Assembly: GCA_963711095.1 (NCBI GenBank)
Contig: CAVQCX010000014.1
Location: 38,730-102,729 of the forward strand
Reading direction: 5' to 3'
DNA length: 64,000 nt
Origin: CAVQCX01 sp963711095
Lineage (GTDB): Bacteria > Pseudomonadota > Gammaproteobacteria > Chromatiales > Chromatiaceae
Part shown: one piece after another, positions 41,203 to 50,818 of the stretch
Layout: each line of letters opens with the position of its first letter
Position numbering within the stretch: the stretch's first letter is position 1
Translations under genes and position numbers: made by a program
Notes under the pieces: generated by a model
What the model was told of the DNA's origin: nothing
Database searches by the model: none
The model's input: the letters and a program-made list of their open reading frames with translations, nothing else

Positions 41203-42551
41203 CAGGCGGTCCTCGCCCGGGAGTCGCGGTTGATCGACTTGGCGATGCGGAAATACTGCACCAGCGGGATGTTCGACGGGCACACGAAGCTGCAGCAGCC
41301 GCATTCGAAGCAGTCGTTGAGGTGAAACGCATCCTCCATGCGCTGGTACTCTCGATGGGCGGCGAGCAGCCCGAGCATGGACGGGTTCAGGTGCATGGGG
41401 CAGGCCTGCACGCACCGGGCGCAGTGGATGCACGGATGGACCTGCCCGGGCCTCTCCCGGCGCACCTCCTCGTCGTTGAGCACCAGGATGCCGGACACCG
41501 CCTTGGTCACCGGCACTGCCAGGGAGGCCACCGAGGTCCCCATCATCGGGCCGCCCAGGATCAGGTGCTGGGCGTCGCCGCTGTAGCCGAGCTGCTCGAG
41601 CACGAAGCCGATGGGGGTACCGAGCGCGATCAGGTAGTTGCCGGGCTTCTTGATGCCAGGGCCGGTGACCGTGATGACCCGCTCGATCAGCCCCCGCCCC
41701 TCGGGCACCAGCTCGCCGATCTGGGCCGCGGTGCCCACGTTGAACACCGCCACGCCCACCTGGTAGGGCAGGCCGCCCGAAGGTACCTCCCGCCCCAGCA
41801 GGCTCCGGATCATCATCTTCTCGGCGCCCTGGGGGTACTTGGTGCGCAGCACCCCGGCGCTGACCGAGCCGTCGGCGGGAAGCCGGGCGCGCACCGCGGC
41901 CACCGCGTCGAGCTTGTTGTCCTCGATGCCGATCACCGCCCGGCGGGCGCCCAGCGCCCTCATCAGGATACGGGTGCCGAGCATAAGGTTCGCGGTCTGC
42001 TCCAGCATCACCCGGTGGTCGGTGGTGAGGTAGGGCTCGCACTCGCAGCCGTTGACGAGCAGGGTGTCGATCGCCGCGCCCTCAGGCACCCGCAGCTTCA
42101 CGTGGGTGGGGAAGCCGGCCCCGCCCAGGCCGACCATGCCGGTGGCCTGAACCACCCGGACCAGCTCCTCGCGGCTCATGGCCTCCGGGTCCCTGGGCTC
42201 GCCGTGCAGCACCTCCTGGCTGGAGCCCGGGTAAAGCCGGATCAGAATCGCGTCGGTCTTGGGGCCTCGCACCGTAGGGGTCAGCTCTATGCCCTCCACC
42301 ACGCCGCTGGCCGGGGCGTGCATGGGCACCGACATAAAGCCCTCGGCCTCGGCGATGGGCTGGCCCCGCAGCACCTCCTCGCCGGATCGCACGATGGGAC
42401 GGGCCGGGGCGCCGACGTGCTGGGCGAGCGGGATGATCATGCGCGGGGCGAACGGCAGGCGCCGGATCGCTTTCGCGGCCGTGATCTCCTTGAGCCCCGG
42501 CGGGTGGACCCCGTGGGAGAAGGAGCGCCTGAAGAGTGCCGTCAGATCCAT
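41202..42551 (-). CDS. rnfC: Rnf complex subunit C
   Basis: 449 residues. RnfC is the peripheral NADH-binding subunit with FMN and two [4Fe-4S] clusters. The clusters are bound by CIHCARCVQACPMHLNP and CFECGCCSFVCPSNIPL, and the nucleotide/FMN region contains GLGGAGFPTHVKL and NGCECEPYLTTDHR. The N-terminus (FSHGVHPPGLKE) is typical. It starts 7 bases after the PFOR-like gene ends. Confidence 0.95.
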   Translation of the reverse strand: MDLTALFRRSFSHGVHPPGLKEITAAKAIRRLPFAPRMIIPLAQHVGAPARPIVRSGEEVLRGQPIAEAEGFMSVPMHAPASGVVEGIELTPTVRGPKTDAILIRLYPGSSQEVLHGEPRDPEAMSREELVRVVQATGMVGLGGAGFPTHVKLRVPEGAAIDTLLVNGCECEPYLTTDHRVMLEQTANLMLGTRILMRALGARRAVIGIEDNKLDAVAAVRARLPADGSVSAGVLRTKYPQGAEKMMIRSLLGREVPSGGLPYQVGVAVFNVGTAAQIGELVPEGRGLIERVITVTGPGIKKPGNYLIALGTPIGFVLEQLGYSGDAQHLILGGPMMGTSVASLAVPVTKAVSGILVLNDEEVRRERPGQVHPCIHCARCVQACPMHLNPSMLGLLAAHREYQRMEDAFHLNDCFECGCCSFVCPSNIPLVQYFRIAKSINRDSRARTA

Positions 42552-42558
42552 GGCTCGG

Positions 42559-45500
42559 TCACTGATACTTGGCCGCCCGCTTCACGAGCTTGTCGAGGTC
42601 CTTCTCGCGCGGGTCCCAGGGGGTCCCGGGGTGGATCACTCGCGCCGTGCACTTCTCGGCCGCCCGGACGATGTCTTTAAAGGGGCCAGCCCGGGGATCG
42701 ACCACATAGGCGTGCCTCTTTTCGTCGTAGGCGAAGATCTTGGGATTGATGTTGATGCACTCGTCGCAGGTGGTGCACTCCGGGGTGTCGATCCAGACCG
42801 GCTCGTAGCCGGCCGCCTGAGAGGCGTGCGTGGCGGCGGCCGTTTCGACCGGGGCGGCGGCCGGGACGCCAGCAGGGACGGCCTCGGCCCCCGCCATGGC
42901 CATCAGGCCCGCGGTGATTTTGCGCACCGCATCCAGCCGGGCCTCGCGGGCGATGGCGCCCAGATCCTGGGTGCGGTCGGTGCCGGCGAGCGATCGGAGC
43001 AGACGCCAGTAGCCGCGCCGCTCCTCGCTGGAGGCCGCCATCTCCGCGGACACCATCACCCGCATCAGCCGGTTCTTCTTGTCCACGCCCCAGACGTACG
43101 GGAAGCGGCCCTCCCGCTCGGCCGGCTCGAGGTCGAGGAATTCCGCCAGGGCGATCATGTTCTCGTTCCAGGCGTCCCGGGGCACCTTGCGGAAGTGCTT
43201 GCGGAACCGCCCTTCGGTTACGGCGAAGTCCGCGAAGGTCATCGGCAGCTCCAGCCCCGCCTCCCGGCCCTCCTCGTCCAGATAGGTCAAGCGGTAGCTG
43301 GGCCAATCCGCATCCAGTGCCGGGTTGCCCTCGACGTCGCAGCACTCCTCCAGGGTGGTACCGCGGTCCGGGTCGTAGCGGAACAGCGGATAGGCGCGGG
43401 ACTCCACAGCGAGCTTGCTCTGCAGGGCCGAGGCGTCGTCGGCTACCCCGTGCTCGGGCTGGCAGACCGCATAGACGTTGAACAGCGCCGGGCGGCGGCT
43501 GTTCAACCCTTCGATGAAGCCCTCCAGCAGATGGGTGACGTTGGACATGGAGCCTTGTAGCACGTAGGCGGTGCGGTGGGCCGCCGCGATCAGCGCTATC
43601 TCCTTGCGGGTCTCCTCCTTGCCGCGGCGCCGGGAGCCGAAGGGCGCCATGTCCGAGACCTGGGAGATGAAGCCCGAGGTGCAGGCCTGGCCGCCGGTGT
43701 TGGAGTAGACCTGGGTGTCGAGCACCAGCACTTTGATTGGCATCCCCGACATCAGCATGCGCGACAGGTTCTGGAAGCCGATGTCGTACATGGCCCCGTC
43801 GCCGCCGACCGAGACCACCGGTGGGCAGAGCCGGAATTCCTCGTCGCTGAACTGGCGCCAGTCGAAGTGCGTGAAGAAGGGCTGGTCGCGCTCGGCCCTG
43901 TACTGCCCGGCGAGCTCCAGCTCGGCCATGCGGATCGCCTTGAAGCCCTCGGCCATCTTGGCCATGTGGCCCTCGAACAGGCCCATCGCCATGGACGGGG
44001 AGTCCTGGAACAGGTGGCTGGTCCAGGGAAACGGGTAGGGGTTGTAAGGGAAGGTCGAGCCCCAGACCGAGGTGCAGCCGGTGGCGTTGACCATGCCCAT
44101 CGCGGCGCGTCCGGTCCGCGTGGTGCCCTCCTCGTACTGCCATTTCAGATGCCGGAGCCGGGCCAGCAGCTGGGTGACCCATTTCAGCCAGTCGGCATCC
44201 AACGGCTTGCTCGGGGTGCGGGCCTCCAGGCTGGCCGAGAGCCGTGAGAGGGTCAGGTCGACGTCGTGATGGGCGTCGGCGGCGGCCATCACCGCTGCCG
44301 GGTCGCTGAGGTCCATGGTCTGGGCCAGGCGCAGACGGACGTGGGCCTCCAGGCGCTCGATCAGCTCTCCGAGGCGCTGCACGTGCCCCTGCACCCGGCC
44401 CTGCATCAAGGCGGAGACCGTGGCGGTGAACAGATGCAGGGTGGTCTTCTCGCCGCAGCCCAGGCAGGCGCCGTCGCCGCAGACCATGGACCCGTAGCTG
44501 CGCTTGTCCAGCAGCAAGGTCTCCAGGGCGCCGATCCTCTCGTCGAGATCGTCGATGCGGATGTACTCGGGCGGCGTCGTCGGCAGGTCCTGCCAGAATT
44601 CCCATTCCTGGCGCAGCCGCGCGACGCTCTCCGAGGTCTGGCGCTCGATGCCCAGGGCGTTGTCGGCGCAGACCGCCACGCACTCCATGCAGCCCTTGCA
44701 GGTGTAAGGATCGACCGTGATCGAGAACAGCCCGCCGGTGCCGGTGGCCTGCCGCTCGTGCACCAGGTGGTAGGGCCGGGTGAGCGCGAAGCGGAAGCTG
44801 CCGATGGCCTCGCGCAGCCAGCCCAGCTCGGTCTTGAGCTGTTCCTTCTCCTCGGCCTCCAGCACCGCCTCGGCGAAGGTCTCGTCGATGGCCTGCTGCA
44901 GGTGGGCCGCGACGTCGGTCCCCTCGCCCAGGGGCCCAAGGCTCGCGTGCAGCTTGCGCTCGACAGTGCGCAGGGCGCGCCGCAGGTGGCGGGTCTCGCG
45001 CCCCTTCAGCTCCACCCGCTTCAAACCCGTCTCCAGCACCTGGGAGACGCTGTTGACCAGGCCGGGGATGGCGCTGTCCGGGCAGACCGTATAGCACTCC
45101 CCGCAGGCGGTGCAGTTGCCCGGGAGCCAGGTCGGGTGCTCGAAACGGATCTGGGTCATGTCGCGGAACAGCCCGGTGGCTGCCGGCATCAGGCTCAGCG
45201 CGATGAACGGGTCGGCCAGGTTCTGGCTGCCCTTGCCGCCGACGTAGAAGCGCCCGGTCTGCTCCCAGAAGCGGTGGATGTCCGAGGTGCGCGCCTCGCT
45301 CGCCGGGGTGCGCTTGAGCAGGCTCGGCATCAGCACCTGCTTGCGCTCCAGGCTCACCGCGGACTGGCCGGGGGTCTTGTCGGCGATCTCGCGCAGCTCG
45401 TCGTAGCCCCGGCGCACGACGCGGACGTTGTCCTCGACCACCCGGGCGCCCTTGGTGCCGAACTTGCTCTCCAGCTGGTTGCGGATGGCCTGGAACAGGG

Positions 45501-47472
45501 TGTCCTCACTGAGGTCCGCGCGCGCTATCACGTCCGAGGCGCGGAAGAAAGCGCCCTGGAAGGCGTTGCCTTGCATGCGGAACTGCAGCTCCGGGTCCGT
45601 GGCCTCCTCCCGGGCGATGCGGAAGGCGTCCAGGTAGAAGACTCGGATGCCGTTGTCCGCGATGGTCTTCTGGGCCTGGGACGGGAAGGAGCGCCAGACC
45701 GCCGCGGGGTCCTCGAGCTCGCTTTGGATGATGAGGACGCCGCCCGGCTTGAGCCCCGCCAGGGGGTTCGAATGGCCGAAGACATTGGGGTCCGGCGAGA
45801 GCACCAGGTCCACGTACACGTATTCGCAGCTCACCCGGATCGGCTCTGGGGCGGCGGACAGGTAGTAGGTGGTGGGCTGGCCCTTCTTCTCCGAGCCGTA
45901 CTTGGGATTCGCCTTGATCTCGAAGTCGAGCAGGTCGAAGAGCGTCATCGCCAGGTTCTTGCCGGTGGTGATGGCGCCCCAGCCGCCCACCGAGTGCATG
46001 CGCACCGCGATGCTGTCTCTGGGCATCAGGTCGGGGTTCTCGCTGCCGCGCACTGCCAGCTCGCGCACACCCGGATAGGCCTCGGCCACCTCGTGCTGAT
46101 AGATCTCCTGCTTGGGCGTGTCGGCGCGCTCGCGCACGAAGTCCACGGAGAGATAGAAAAAGCGCTTGCGCGCGCCCTCGGGCAGCATGTTCTCCACTGC
46201 GCCGATGATGCCCTCGGGCTGCAGGTCGCGGCTGCCCAGGCCGAAGGCCCCGGAATACAGCGGCGGCAGGTCGCCGGGCTTGGCGTATACGGCGTAGCTC
46301 GGGAAAGGGGCGGTTTCCTTGCGCCCGACGTGGTTCTCCAGGCACTTGCCCAGGGCAGCGCGGATCTCGCGCATCAGGGGCAGGTCCTCGGCCAGCGGCT
46401 GGTCGGTGCGCTCCAGCACCACCACGCCCTTGCGGCCCTTCAGGGCATGTCCGAGCAGGTCGCCGGGGAACGGCCGGAACATGGTCAGGTTGACCACGCC
46501 GACCTTGAGGCGTCGGCTCTCGCGCAGGTAGTCGGCCACCGCCTCGGCACTGCTCACCACGCTGCCCTGGCCGACGATGAGGTAGTCGGCGTCCTCGCAG
46601 CGATAGCTGGCGATGCGCCCGTAGCGCCGGCCGGTGAGCGCATGGAATTGCGCCATACACTGCTCGGCGAGCGCCGGGATGTGGGCGAAGAAGTAGGGTC
46701 GTTGGGCGGCCACCGCCTGCATGTAGGCGTCCTGGTTCTGCACCGGACCGGACAGCAGCGGGTTGTCCACGTCCCAGATCGCCGGGATGCGCCGGCGCCG
46801 CTCGCCGTAGATCAGGCGCTGGGCCGGGGTGGGGGTGTCGATGATGTCCTCGGGACGGCCCAGGTACTCGGCCACCAGCTCGCGCTCCGGCGCCTGCAGG
46901 GATTCGATCAGGTGGGTGGTGAGAAAGCCGTCCTGGGCGAGGATGCCGGGGGTGAGGGCGAGCTCGGCCAGGCGGTGGGCGATCAGGTTGAGATCCGCGG
47001 CCTCCTGGGCGCTCTTGGCCATCAGCTGGAAGAAACCGGTGTCGTCGACGCTGTGGTAGTCGTCGTGGCCGGCGTGCACGTTGAGGCTCGCCTTGGTGAT
47101 CGCCCGGCAGCCCAGGTTGAGCACGTAGGTGAGGCGCTTGCCCACCGCTGCGTACAGCGACTCGTGCATGTAGGCCACGCCCTGGCCGGAGGAGAAGTTG
47201 GCGGCGCGCAGGCCGGTCATGGCCAGGCCGGCGGTGACCGCCGCGGCCGCGTGCTCGCCCTCGGGCTCGATGAAGATCAGCGGGCGCCCCGAGACGTTGA
47301 CGTGCCCGCGCGCCGCCTCCTCGGCCCAGTACTCGCCCATCTGCGTGGAGGGGGTGATGGGGTAGGCGCCTGCGCCGTCCGAGGCCTCGCGCTCGGCCAG
47401 AATCACCGCTCCGTTGCCGTCGGTGGCCAGACGGATACCGGGGTACTTGAATGACGATGCCTGCTTTTTCAC
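42559..47472 (-). CDS. Oversized pyruvate:ferredoxin oxidoreductase-like protein inside the rnf operon
   Basis: 1637 residues from GTG 47472; classical NifJ has ~1170. Domains in order: POR N-terminal (GAYPITPSTQMGEYWAE, ~35), domain II (~270-380), gamma domain (HSVGGWGAITTGKNLAMTLF, ~480), a [4Fe-4S] site CTACGECYTVCPDSA (~788), a helical insert of ~130 residues, a second site CKGCMECVAVCADNA (~927), the CLGCGEK segment (~1003), another helical insert, the TPP site (VSVGGDGAMYDIGFQNL and QVYSNTGGQACTSG, ~1220-1250) and a C-terminal ferredoxin-like end with CTTCDECININP (~1570). It should oxidise pyruvate or another 2-oxoacid with CoA and reduce ferredoxin for Rnf. GGAGG lies ten bases before the GTG. 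Substrate is inferred. Confidence 0.88.
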   Translation of the reverse strand: MKKQASSFKYPGIRLATDGNGAVILAEREASDGAGAYPITPSTQMGEYWAEEAARGHVNVSGRPLIFIEPEGEHAAAAVTAGLAMTGLRAANFSSGQGVAYMHESLYAAVGKRLTYVLNLGCRAITKASLNVHAGHDDYHSVDDTGFFQLMAKSAQEAADLNLIAHRLAELALTPGILAQDGFLTTHLIESLQAPERELVAEYLGRPEDIIDTPTPAQRLIYGERRRRIPAIWDVDNPLLSGPVQNQDAYMQAVAAQRPYFFAHIPALAEQCMAQFHALTGRRYGRIASYRCEDADYLIVGQGSVVSSAEAVADYLRESRRLKVGVVNLTMFRPFPGDLLGHALKGRKGVVVLERTDQPLAEDLPLMREIRAALGKCLENHVGRKETAPFPSYAVYAKPGDLPPLYSGAFGLGSRDLQPEGIIGAVENMLPEGARKRFFYLSVDFVRERADTPKQEIYQHEVAEAYPGVRELAVRGSENPDLMPRDSIAVRMHSVGGWGAITTGKNLAMTLFDLLDFEIKANPKYGSEKKGQPTTYYLSAAPEPIRVSCEYVYVDLVLSPDPNVFGHSNPLAGLKPGGVLIIQSELEDPAAVWRSFPSQAQKTIADNGIRVFYLDAFRIAREEATDPELQFRMQGNAFQGAFFRASDVIARADLSEDTLFQAIRNQLESKFGTKGARVVEDNVRVVRRGYDELREIADKTPGQSAVSLERKQVLMPSLLKRTPASEARTSDIHRFWEQTGRFYVGGKGSQNLADPFIALSLMPAATGLFRDMTQIRFEHPTWLPGNCTACGECYTVCPDSAIPGLVNSVSQVLETGLKRVELKGRETRHLRRALRTVERKLHASLGPLGEGTDVAAHLQQAIDETFAEAVLEAEEKEQLKTELGWLREAIGSFRFALTRPYHLVHERQATGTGGLFSITVDPYTCKGCMECVAVCADNALGIERQTSESVARLRQEWEFWQDLPTTPPEYIRIDDLDERIGALETLLLDKRSYGSMVCGDGACLGCGEKTTLHLFTATVSALMQGRVQGHVQRLGELIERLEAHVRLRLAQTMDLSDPAAVMAAADAHHDVDLTLSRLSASLEARTPSKPLDADWLKWVTQLLARLRHLKWQYEEGTTRTGRAAMGMVNATGCTSVWGSTFPYNPYPFPWTSHLFQDSPSMAMGLFEGHMAKMAEGFKAIRMAELELAGQYRAERDQPFFTHFDWRQFSDEEFRLCPPVVSVGGDGAMYDIGFQNLSRMLMSGMPIKVLVLDTQVYSNTGGQACTSGFISQVSDMAPFGSRRRGKEETRKEIALIAAAHRTAYVLQGSMSNVTHLLEGFIEGLNSRRPALFNVYAVCQPEHGVADDASALQSKLAVESRAYPLFRYDPDRGTTLEECCDVEGNPALDADWPSYRLTYLDEEGREAGLELPMTFADFAVTEGRFRKHFRKVPRDAWNENMIALAEFLDLEPAEREGRFPYVWGVDKKNRLMRVMVSAEMAASSEERRGYWRLLRSLAGTDRTQDLGAIAREARLDAVRKITAGLMAMAGAEAVPAGVPAAAPVETAAATHASQAAGYEPVWIDTPECTTCDECININPKIFAYDEKRHAYVVDPRAGPFKDIVRAAEKCTARVIHPGTPWDPREKDLDKLVKRAAKYQ

Positions 47473-47521
47473 CTCGTCTTGCCCTCCGCCCGGTGCCCGC
47501 AACGGCGGGCGACTGGGCCGT

Positions 47522-48433
47522 CTATCGCTCGGATGCCCCGGCACCCGGGCGCTGCCCTTGGGTGGGCAGCGCCTCCCGGCGCACGATCTTGCGGGCCTCG
47601 CTGCCGCGTTGCGCGCCGCGCCTGTCGTCCAGCCAGACGATGGCGCCCGTGGGGCAGCGCTCAATGGCGAGTTTCGAAGCCAGCGTATTCTTGTTGTAGT
47701 CGATGACTGCCAGGTTCTGCTTGATCGTGATCAGGCCTTCGGGGGCGTAGGCCGCGCAACGGCCGCAGCCCGTGCAGGTCAGCTCACAGTCGGCCTCGGC
47801 CTGGTCCTGGAGGTCGCGGTTGCGGCAGGCCACCCAGAGGCGATGGCTGACCTCGTGGATGGAGAACAGATCCCTGGGACAGGCCTGCACGCAGTCGCGG
47901 CAGGCGGTGCACTTGTCGGTGTCCACGACGGGCAGGTGGTACCTGTTCAGGCTGATCGCCCCGAAGCCGCAGGCGGTCTCGCAGTCTCCGAAGCCGAGGC
48001 AGCCCCAGACACAGCCTTTTCCGCCGCCGCCCACCACGTTGGCCGCCCGGCAGGATGCCAGCCCCTGGTAGCGGGCCCGGGTATGAGCCACGTGCACACC
48101 CCCGGCGCAGGCCAGACGGGCCACGCGCTTCTCGTGTCGACCGAGCTCTACGCCGAGGAAATCGGCAATCATCCGGCTCATCTCCCTGGAATTCACCGTA
48201 CATAGGGCCGGGTCCTTCTCGCCCTTGACCATCTGCTCGGCGAACTGGCGGCAGCCCGGCGTGCCGCAGGCCCCGCAGTTGGCGTGGGGGAGCATCTCCT
48301 CCACCGCGTCGATGCGCGGGTCCTCGTAGACGAACAGACGCCGGTTGGCGAGCGCCAGCACGGCGGCCAGGAGGACCCCCAGACCTCCCATGAACAGGAC
48401 GGCGATTGCGATACTGGTCATGCTCTTGCCCAT
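47522..48433 (-). CDS. rnfB: Rnf complex subunit B
   Basis: 303 residues. An N-terminal membrane anchor (IAIAVLFMGGLGVLLAAVLAL) is followed by the [4Fe-4S] Cys-rich motif NCGACGTPGCRQFAEQM with CTVN, and by further clusters CTACRDCVQACPRDLF and CTGCGRCAAYAPEGL. The last site lacks a Cys in the usual CxxxCP position (AYAP). The central region GGGGKGCVWGCLGFGDCETAC is typical. RnfB is the ferredoxin-docking subunit. It opens the operon; the next gene follows after 49 bases. ATG 48421 is a possible alternative start. Confidence 0.93.
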   Translation of the reverse strand: MGKSMTSIAIAVLFMGGLGVLLAAVLALANRRLFVYEDPRIDAVEEMLPHANCGACGTPGCRQFAEQMVKGEKDPALCTVNSREMSRMIADFLGVELGRHEKRVARLACAGGVHVAHTRARYQGLASCRAANVVGGGGKGCVWGCLGFGDCETACGFGAISLNRYHLPVVDTDKCTACRDCVQACPRDLFSIHEVSHRLWVACRNRDLQDQAEADCELTCTGCGRCAAYAPEGLITIKQNLAVIDYNKNTLASKLAIERCPTGAIVWLDDRRGAQRGSEARKIVRREALPTQGQRPGAGASER

Positions 48434-48771
48434 TAGGGACTCGAATCGTCCCTGCGAGGCTTGCGGATCTCTGCCCCCCGCGGGATCGCGTCACGCAGGG
48501 ACACGCGTCCGCAAGCGGGAATGTTGCGATGCAGCAATTCAATGGTGGTCGAACGGAGGGCCGCCGTCAAGGGATGGACGCAATCGGTGGGGCGTCGGGA
48601 CAGCCTCGCCCGGCGGCGCGAGGGGCGGGCCCGTCGGACCCGGGGCCCAGGGTGAGGGGCGCGGTCTGCAGCGGCGCTGCTCCCACCCCACCTCAGACAC
48701 CCATGCCGGGTCACCCAGTCCGACTACCCGGCTCCAGGGTGGGTAGAAACCCTCGATCGCATAGCGCGTCT
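48434..48771. other. Gap upstream of rnfB
   Basis: 338 bases between rnfB and the end of the 2OG oxygenase gene. It should hold the rnf operon promoter on the minus strand. I searched for a sigma-54 (GG-N10-GC) type element and saw none that was convincing. Confidence 0.4.
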
Positions 48772-49428
48772 CTAGAGCGCGCCGGCTCCGCGGCGCTTGA
48801 GCCAGCCGGTGATGCTCAGTCGCTCGCGCCCTGCGGGCAGCACTTCGTGGAAGAAGCGGGCGCTGAGGAAGCTCACCAGGCGCCCTGCCAGGGGCTCGAT
48901 GTCCTGATAGACGTCTTCGCGGTTTCCTTCCGTATAGAGCCTGAGTGCCCCGCCGTCCGCCGTCGTCCAGCCGTCGTTGAGATAGAGGACGCAGGTCAGG
49001 GTGCGCGTGCCGATATCGAGGAACTGGTCGAGATGACGCCGGTAGCGCGCCCCCGGCGGATACAGAGACAGGTGACCCTCGAATTCGACGAGTCCCAGGA
49101 ACAGGGTCCGGTTGAGCGCGGCGCGCAGCTGCTCGAGCGCTCCCAGGTAGTGCGACGCCGCCGCCGAGAGGTTATCCGGTGCCAGCCAGAGCGCCTGGTC
49201 GGAGCGCACGTCCGGCTTGACCTGGAAGCTCTCTCCCCGCCCGACCCCTGCGTCTCGAAACGCCCCCGCGGCCCAGGACTCGCGGACCTCCCGGGCGAGC
49301 TGGGCGACCAGGAGTGGCGGCACAAAGGCGTCGGTGACGCACCAGCCATGCTCGTCGATGGCGAGCGCGATGCGCCCGCAGCGTGCTTCTGGCTCGGGGA
49401 GAGGCAGGTTCTCGGAGGCTTGGCCCAT
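48772..49428 (-). CDS. 2OG-Fe(II) oxygenase, prolyl-hydroxylase-like
   Basis: 218 residues. The double-stranded beta-helix has the Fe ligands His and Asp in YRRHLDQFLD, the distal His in ARFFHEVLPA and the 2-oxoglutarate Arg in GRERLSITGWLKRR. LSLYPPGARYRRHLD and LTCVLYLNDGW mark it as the SM-20/EGL-9 prolyl-hydroxylase-like type. Its target is unknown. ATG 49428 is chosen; a GTG three codons earlier is possible. It stands alone between the rnf operon and the palindromic element at 49601. Confidence 0.87.
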   Translation of the reverse strand: MGQASENLPLPEPEARCGRIALAIDEHGWCVTDAFVPPLLVAQLAREVRESWAAGAFRDAGVGRGESFQVKPDVRSDQALWLAPDNLSAAASHYLGALEQLRAALNRTLFLGLVEFEGHLSLYPPGARYRRHLDQFLDIGTRTLTCVLYLNDGWTTADGGALRLYTEGNREDVYQDIEPLAGRLVSFLSARFFHEVLPAGRERLSITGWLKRRGAGAL

Positions 49429-49600
49429 GAAAGGCACGCCAGGGTGAGGAGGCGCCGAATCTACTCGGTTTGCGCCTTGCGGCCAACAGATTTTCCACTG
49501 CTCCCGCTTTTCGCCGAGCGGGCTCGCCTCCCTGGCGGCTCGGGGTGTAGCCCGCCCCGGGGAGGCCGCCGCTTGGTCGCCAGGGATCTTTACTGCTCCT

Positions 49601-49769
49601 CTAGCAGCCTGTCGGACTTGGGACTGTCCTACTGCGGAAAAGCGGATATCGGCCGGATTTCCCGATCCATTTCGTCAAATAGCTACGGCTATTCTCCTCA
49701 ATCGATCGAAAAATCCAACTCGATCCCGCTTTCCCTCGTAACGAACGCCCAAGTCCGACAGGCTGCTAG
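49601..49769. mobile_element. Palindromic MITE-like element, copy 2 (169 bp)
   Basis: Perfect 22-base terminal inverted repeats begin CTAGCAGCCTGTCGGACTT and end with the reverse complement (..GACAGGCTGCTAG). The interior is itself an imperfect palindrome (GCGGAAAAGCGG against GGGATCGAGTT-side sequence) and no transposase is encoded. Ends are CTAG on both sides. The stop codon of mtfA (49766-49768) falls inside the right end of the element. Close match to the copy at 50637. Confidence 0.85.
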
Positions 49770-50551
49770 TCCCGCGCCTCCGGCCTCCCCAGGCGGCTCA
49801 GCGGGTCCTGACGGTAGAAGCGGCGCAGCTGCTCGTAGACCTCGGGATATGCGTTCACGAGCAGGTCCGGCGTCTCAAAGAACGCCTCGCTGACCACCGC
49901 AAAGAACTCTGCGGGGGACTCGCAGGCGTAGGGGTCGATGACGGTGTCGCGCCCCGCGTCCACCTGCCTCTCGAGGTCGGCGAAGGCCCTTCCGAAGGCC
50001 CGGCTCCAGTCCCCATGGCCCATCTCGCGATGCAGCGGGGGCATGCCATTCAGCGCGCCGTTGAGGCCGTCAAGCTTGTGGGCCGTCTCGTGGATGACGA
50101 CGTTGTAGCCGTCGGCTTCACGGCCTGCCTCCACGTCCGCCCAGGACAGGATCATGGGCCCGCGCTCCCAGGACTCGCCGCTGCGCTCCTCGCGCAACTG
50201 GTGCACTACGCCGGCGTCGTCCTCGGTCTCGATCTCGCTGATGAAGGTGTCCGGATAGATCACCACCGACACCCACCCTGCGTGCCAGTCGGGGCCCAGC
50301 TCGAGCACCGGCAGAGCGGCCTGCAGCGCCAGCTCCTGGGCCATCCAGTGCTCCAGCTGCATACCCTCGGTGGGCTCGAGCGCCTTCTCGGCCAGGAACA
50401 GGGTGGCGAGCTCGCGCAGACGCTGGGCGCTGACCGGGTCGAGCCCCCGGAGCAGGGGCAGCCGTCCCCAAGCCCCCGCCCAGGCCTCGGGCGAGGTGTC
50501 GGCGGAGGCCAGCAGCCGGCGGCGGCGCCAATTGCGATAGAGAGACAACAT
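49766..50551 (-). CDS. mtfA: Zinc peptidase MtfA (DgsA anti-repressor family)
   Basis: 261 residues. The gluzincin motif VIHETAHKLDGLNG (HExxH) is followed by the distal Glu in SPAEFFAVVSEAFFE. The N-terminus WRRRRLLA with the LPLLRGL segment matches MtfA, which in E. coli binds the Mlc repressor and has peptidase activity. The gene ends in the terminal CTAG of a palindromic element and another copy of that element begins 85 bases before its start, so it is bracketed by repeats. ATG 50551 fits the family N-terminus. Confidence 0.92.
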   Translation of the reverse strand: MLSLYRNWRRRRLLASADTSPEAWAGAWGRLPLLRGLDPVSAQRLRELATLFLAEKALEPTEGMQLEHWMAQELALQAALPVLELGPDWHAGWVSVVIYPDTFISEIETEDDAGVVHQLREERSGESWERGPMILSWADVEAGREADGYNVVIHETAHKLDGLNGALNGMPPLHREMGHGDWSRAFGRAFADLERQVDAGRDTVIDPYACESPAEFFAVVSEAFFETPDLLVNAYPEVYEQLRRFYRQDPLSRLGRPEARD

Positions 50552-50636
50552 GGAGGGGCTCGAAGCGGCGGAGGGGGTGCCCGGATTATTGGGCCGCTTT
50601 GCGCCCGAATCCAGGCGGCCCTTCTGCGCCCCTCCC

Positions 50637-50804
50637 CTAGGAGCCTGTCGGACTTTGGATGTCCTACTGCGGAAAAGCGGATATCGGCCGGATTTCCCGC
50701 TCGATCTCGTCAAATAGAGCCCGCTATTCTCCTCAATCGAGCGAAAAATCCGTCTCGATCCCGCTTTCCCTCGCAACGGACCCCAAAGTCCGACAGGCTC
50801 CTAG
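50637..50804. mobile_element. Palindromic MITE-like element, copy 3 (168 bp)
   Basis: Perfect terminal inverted repeats start CTAGGAGCCTGTCGGACTTT and end CCGACAGGCTCCTAG. Long stretches are identical to the copy at 49601 (TCCTACTGCGGAAAAGCGG, ATCGGCCGGATTTCCCG, CTATTCTCCTCAATCGA). It lies between mtfA and the flippase gene, ending 14 bases from the flippase stop. Confidence 0.85.
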
Positions 50805-50818
50805 GTCGGGTTGCGAAG

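Noticed and set aside
44266..47454. A 1062-residue plus-strand open frame opposite the PFOR-like gene
   Set aside because: It is rich in Ala, Gly, Val, Gln and His with no domain, a typical mirror frame of a GC-rich gene; the minus-strand product has clear motifs throughout.
48433..48714. A 93-residue minus-strand frame upstream of rnfB
   Set aside because: Arg/Pro-rich, without motifs, in a different frame from rnfB; looks like chance in GC-rich sequence.
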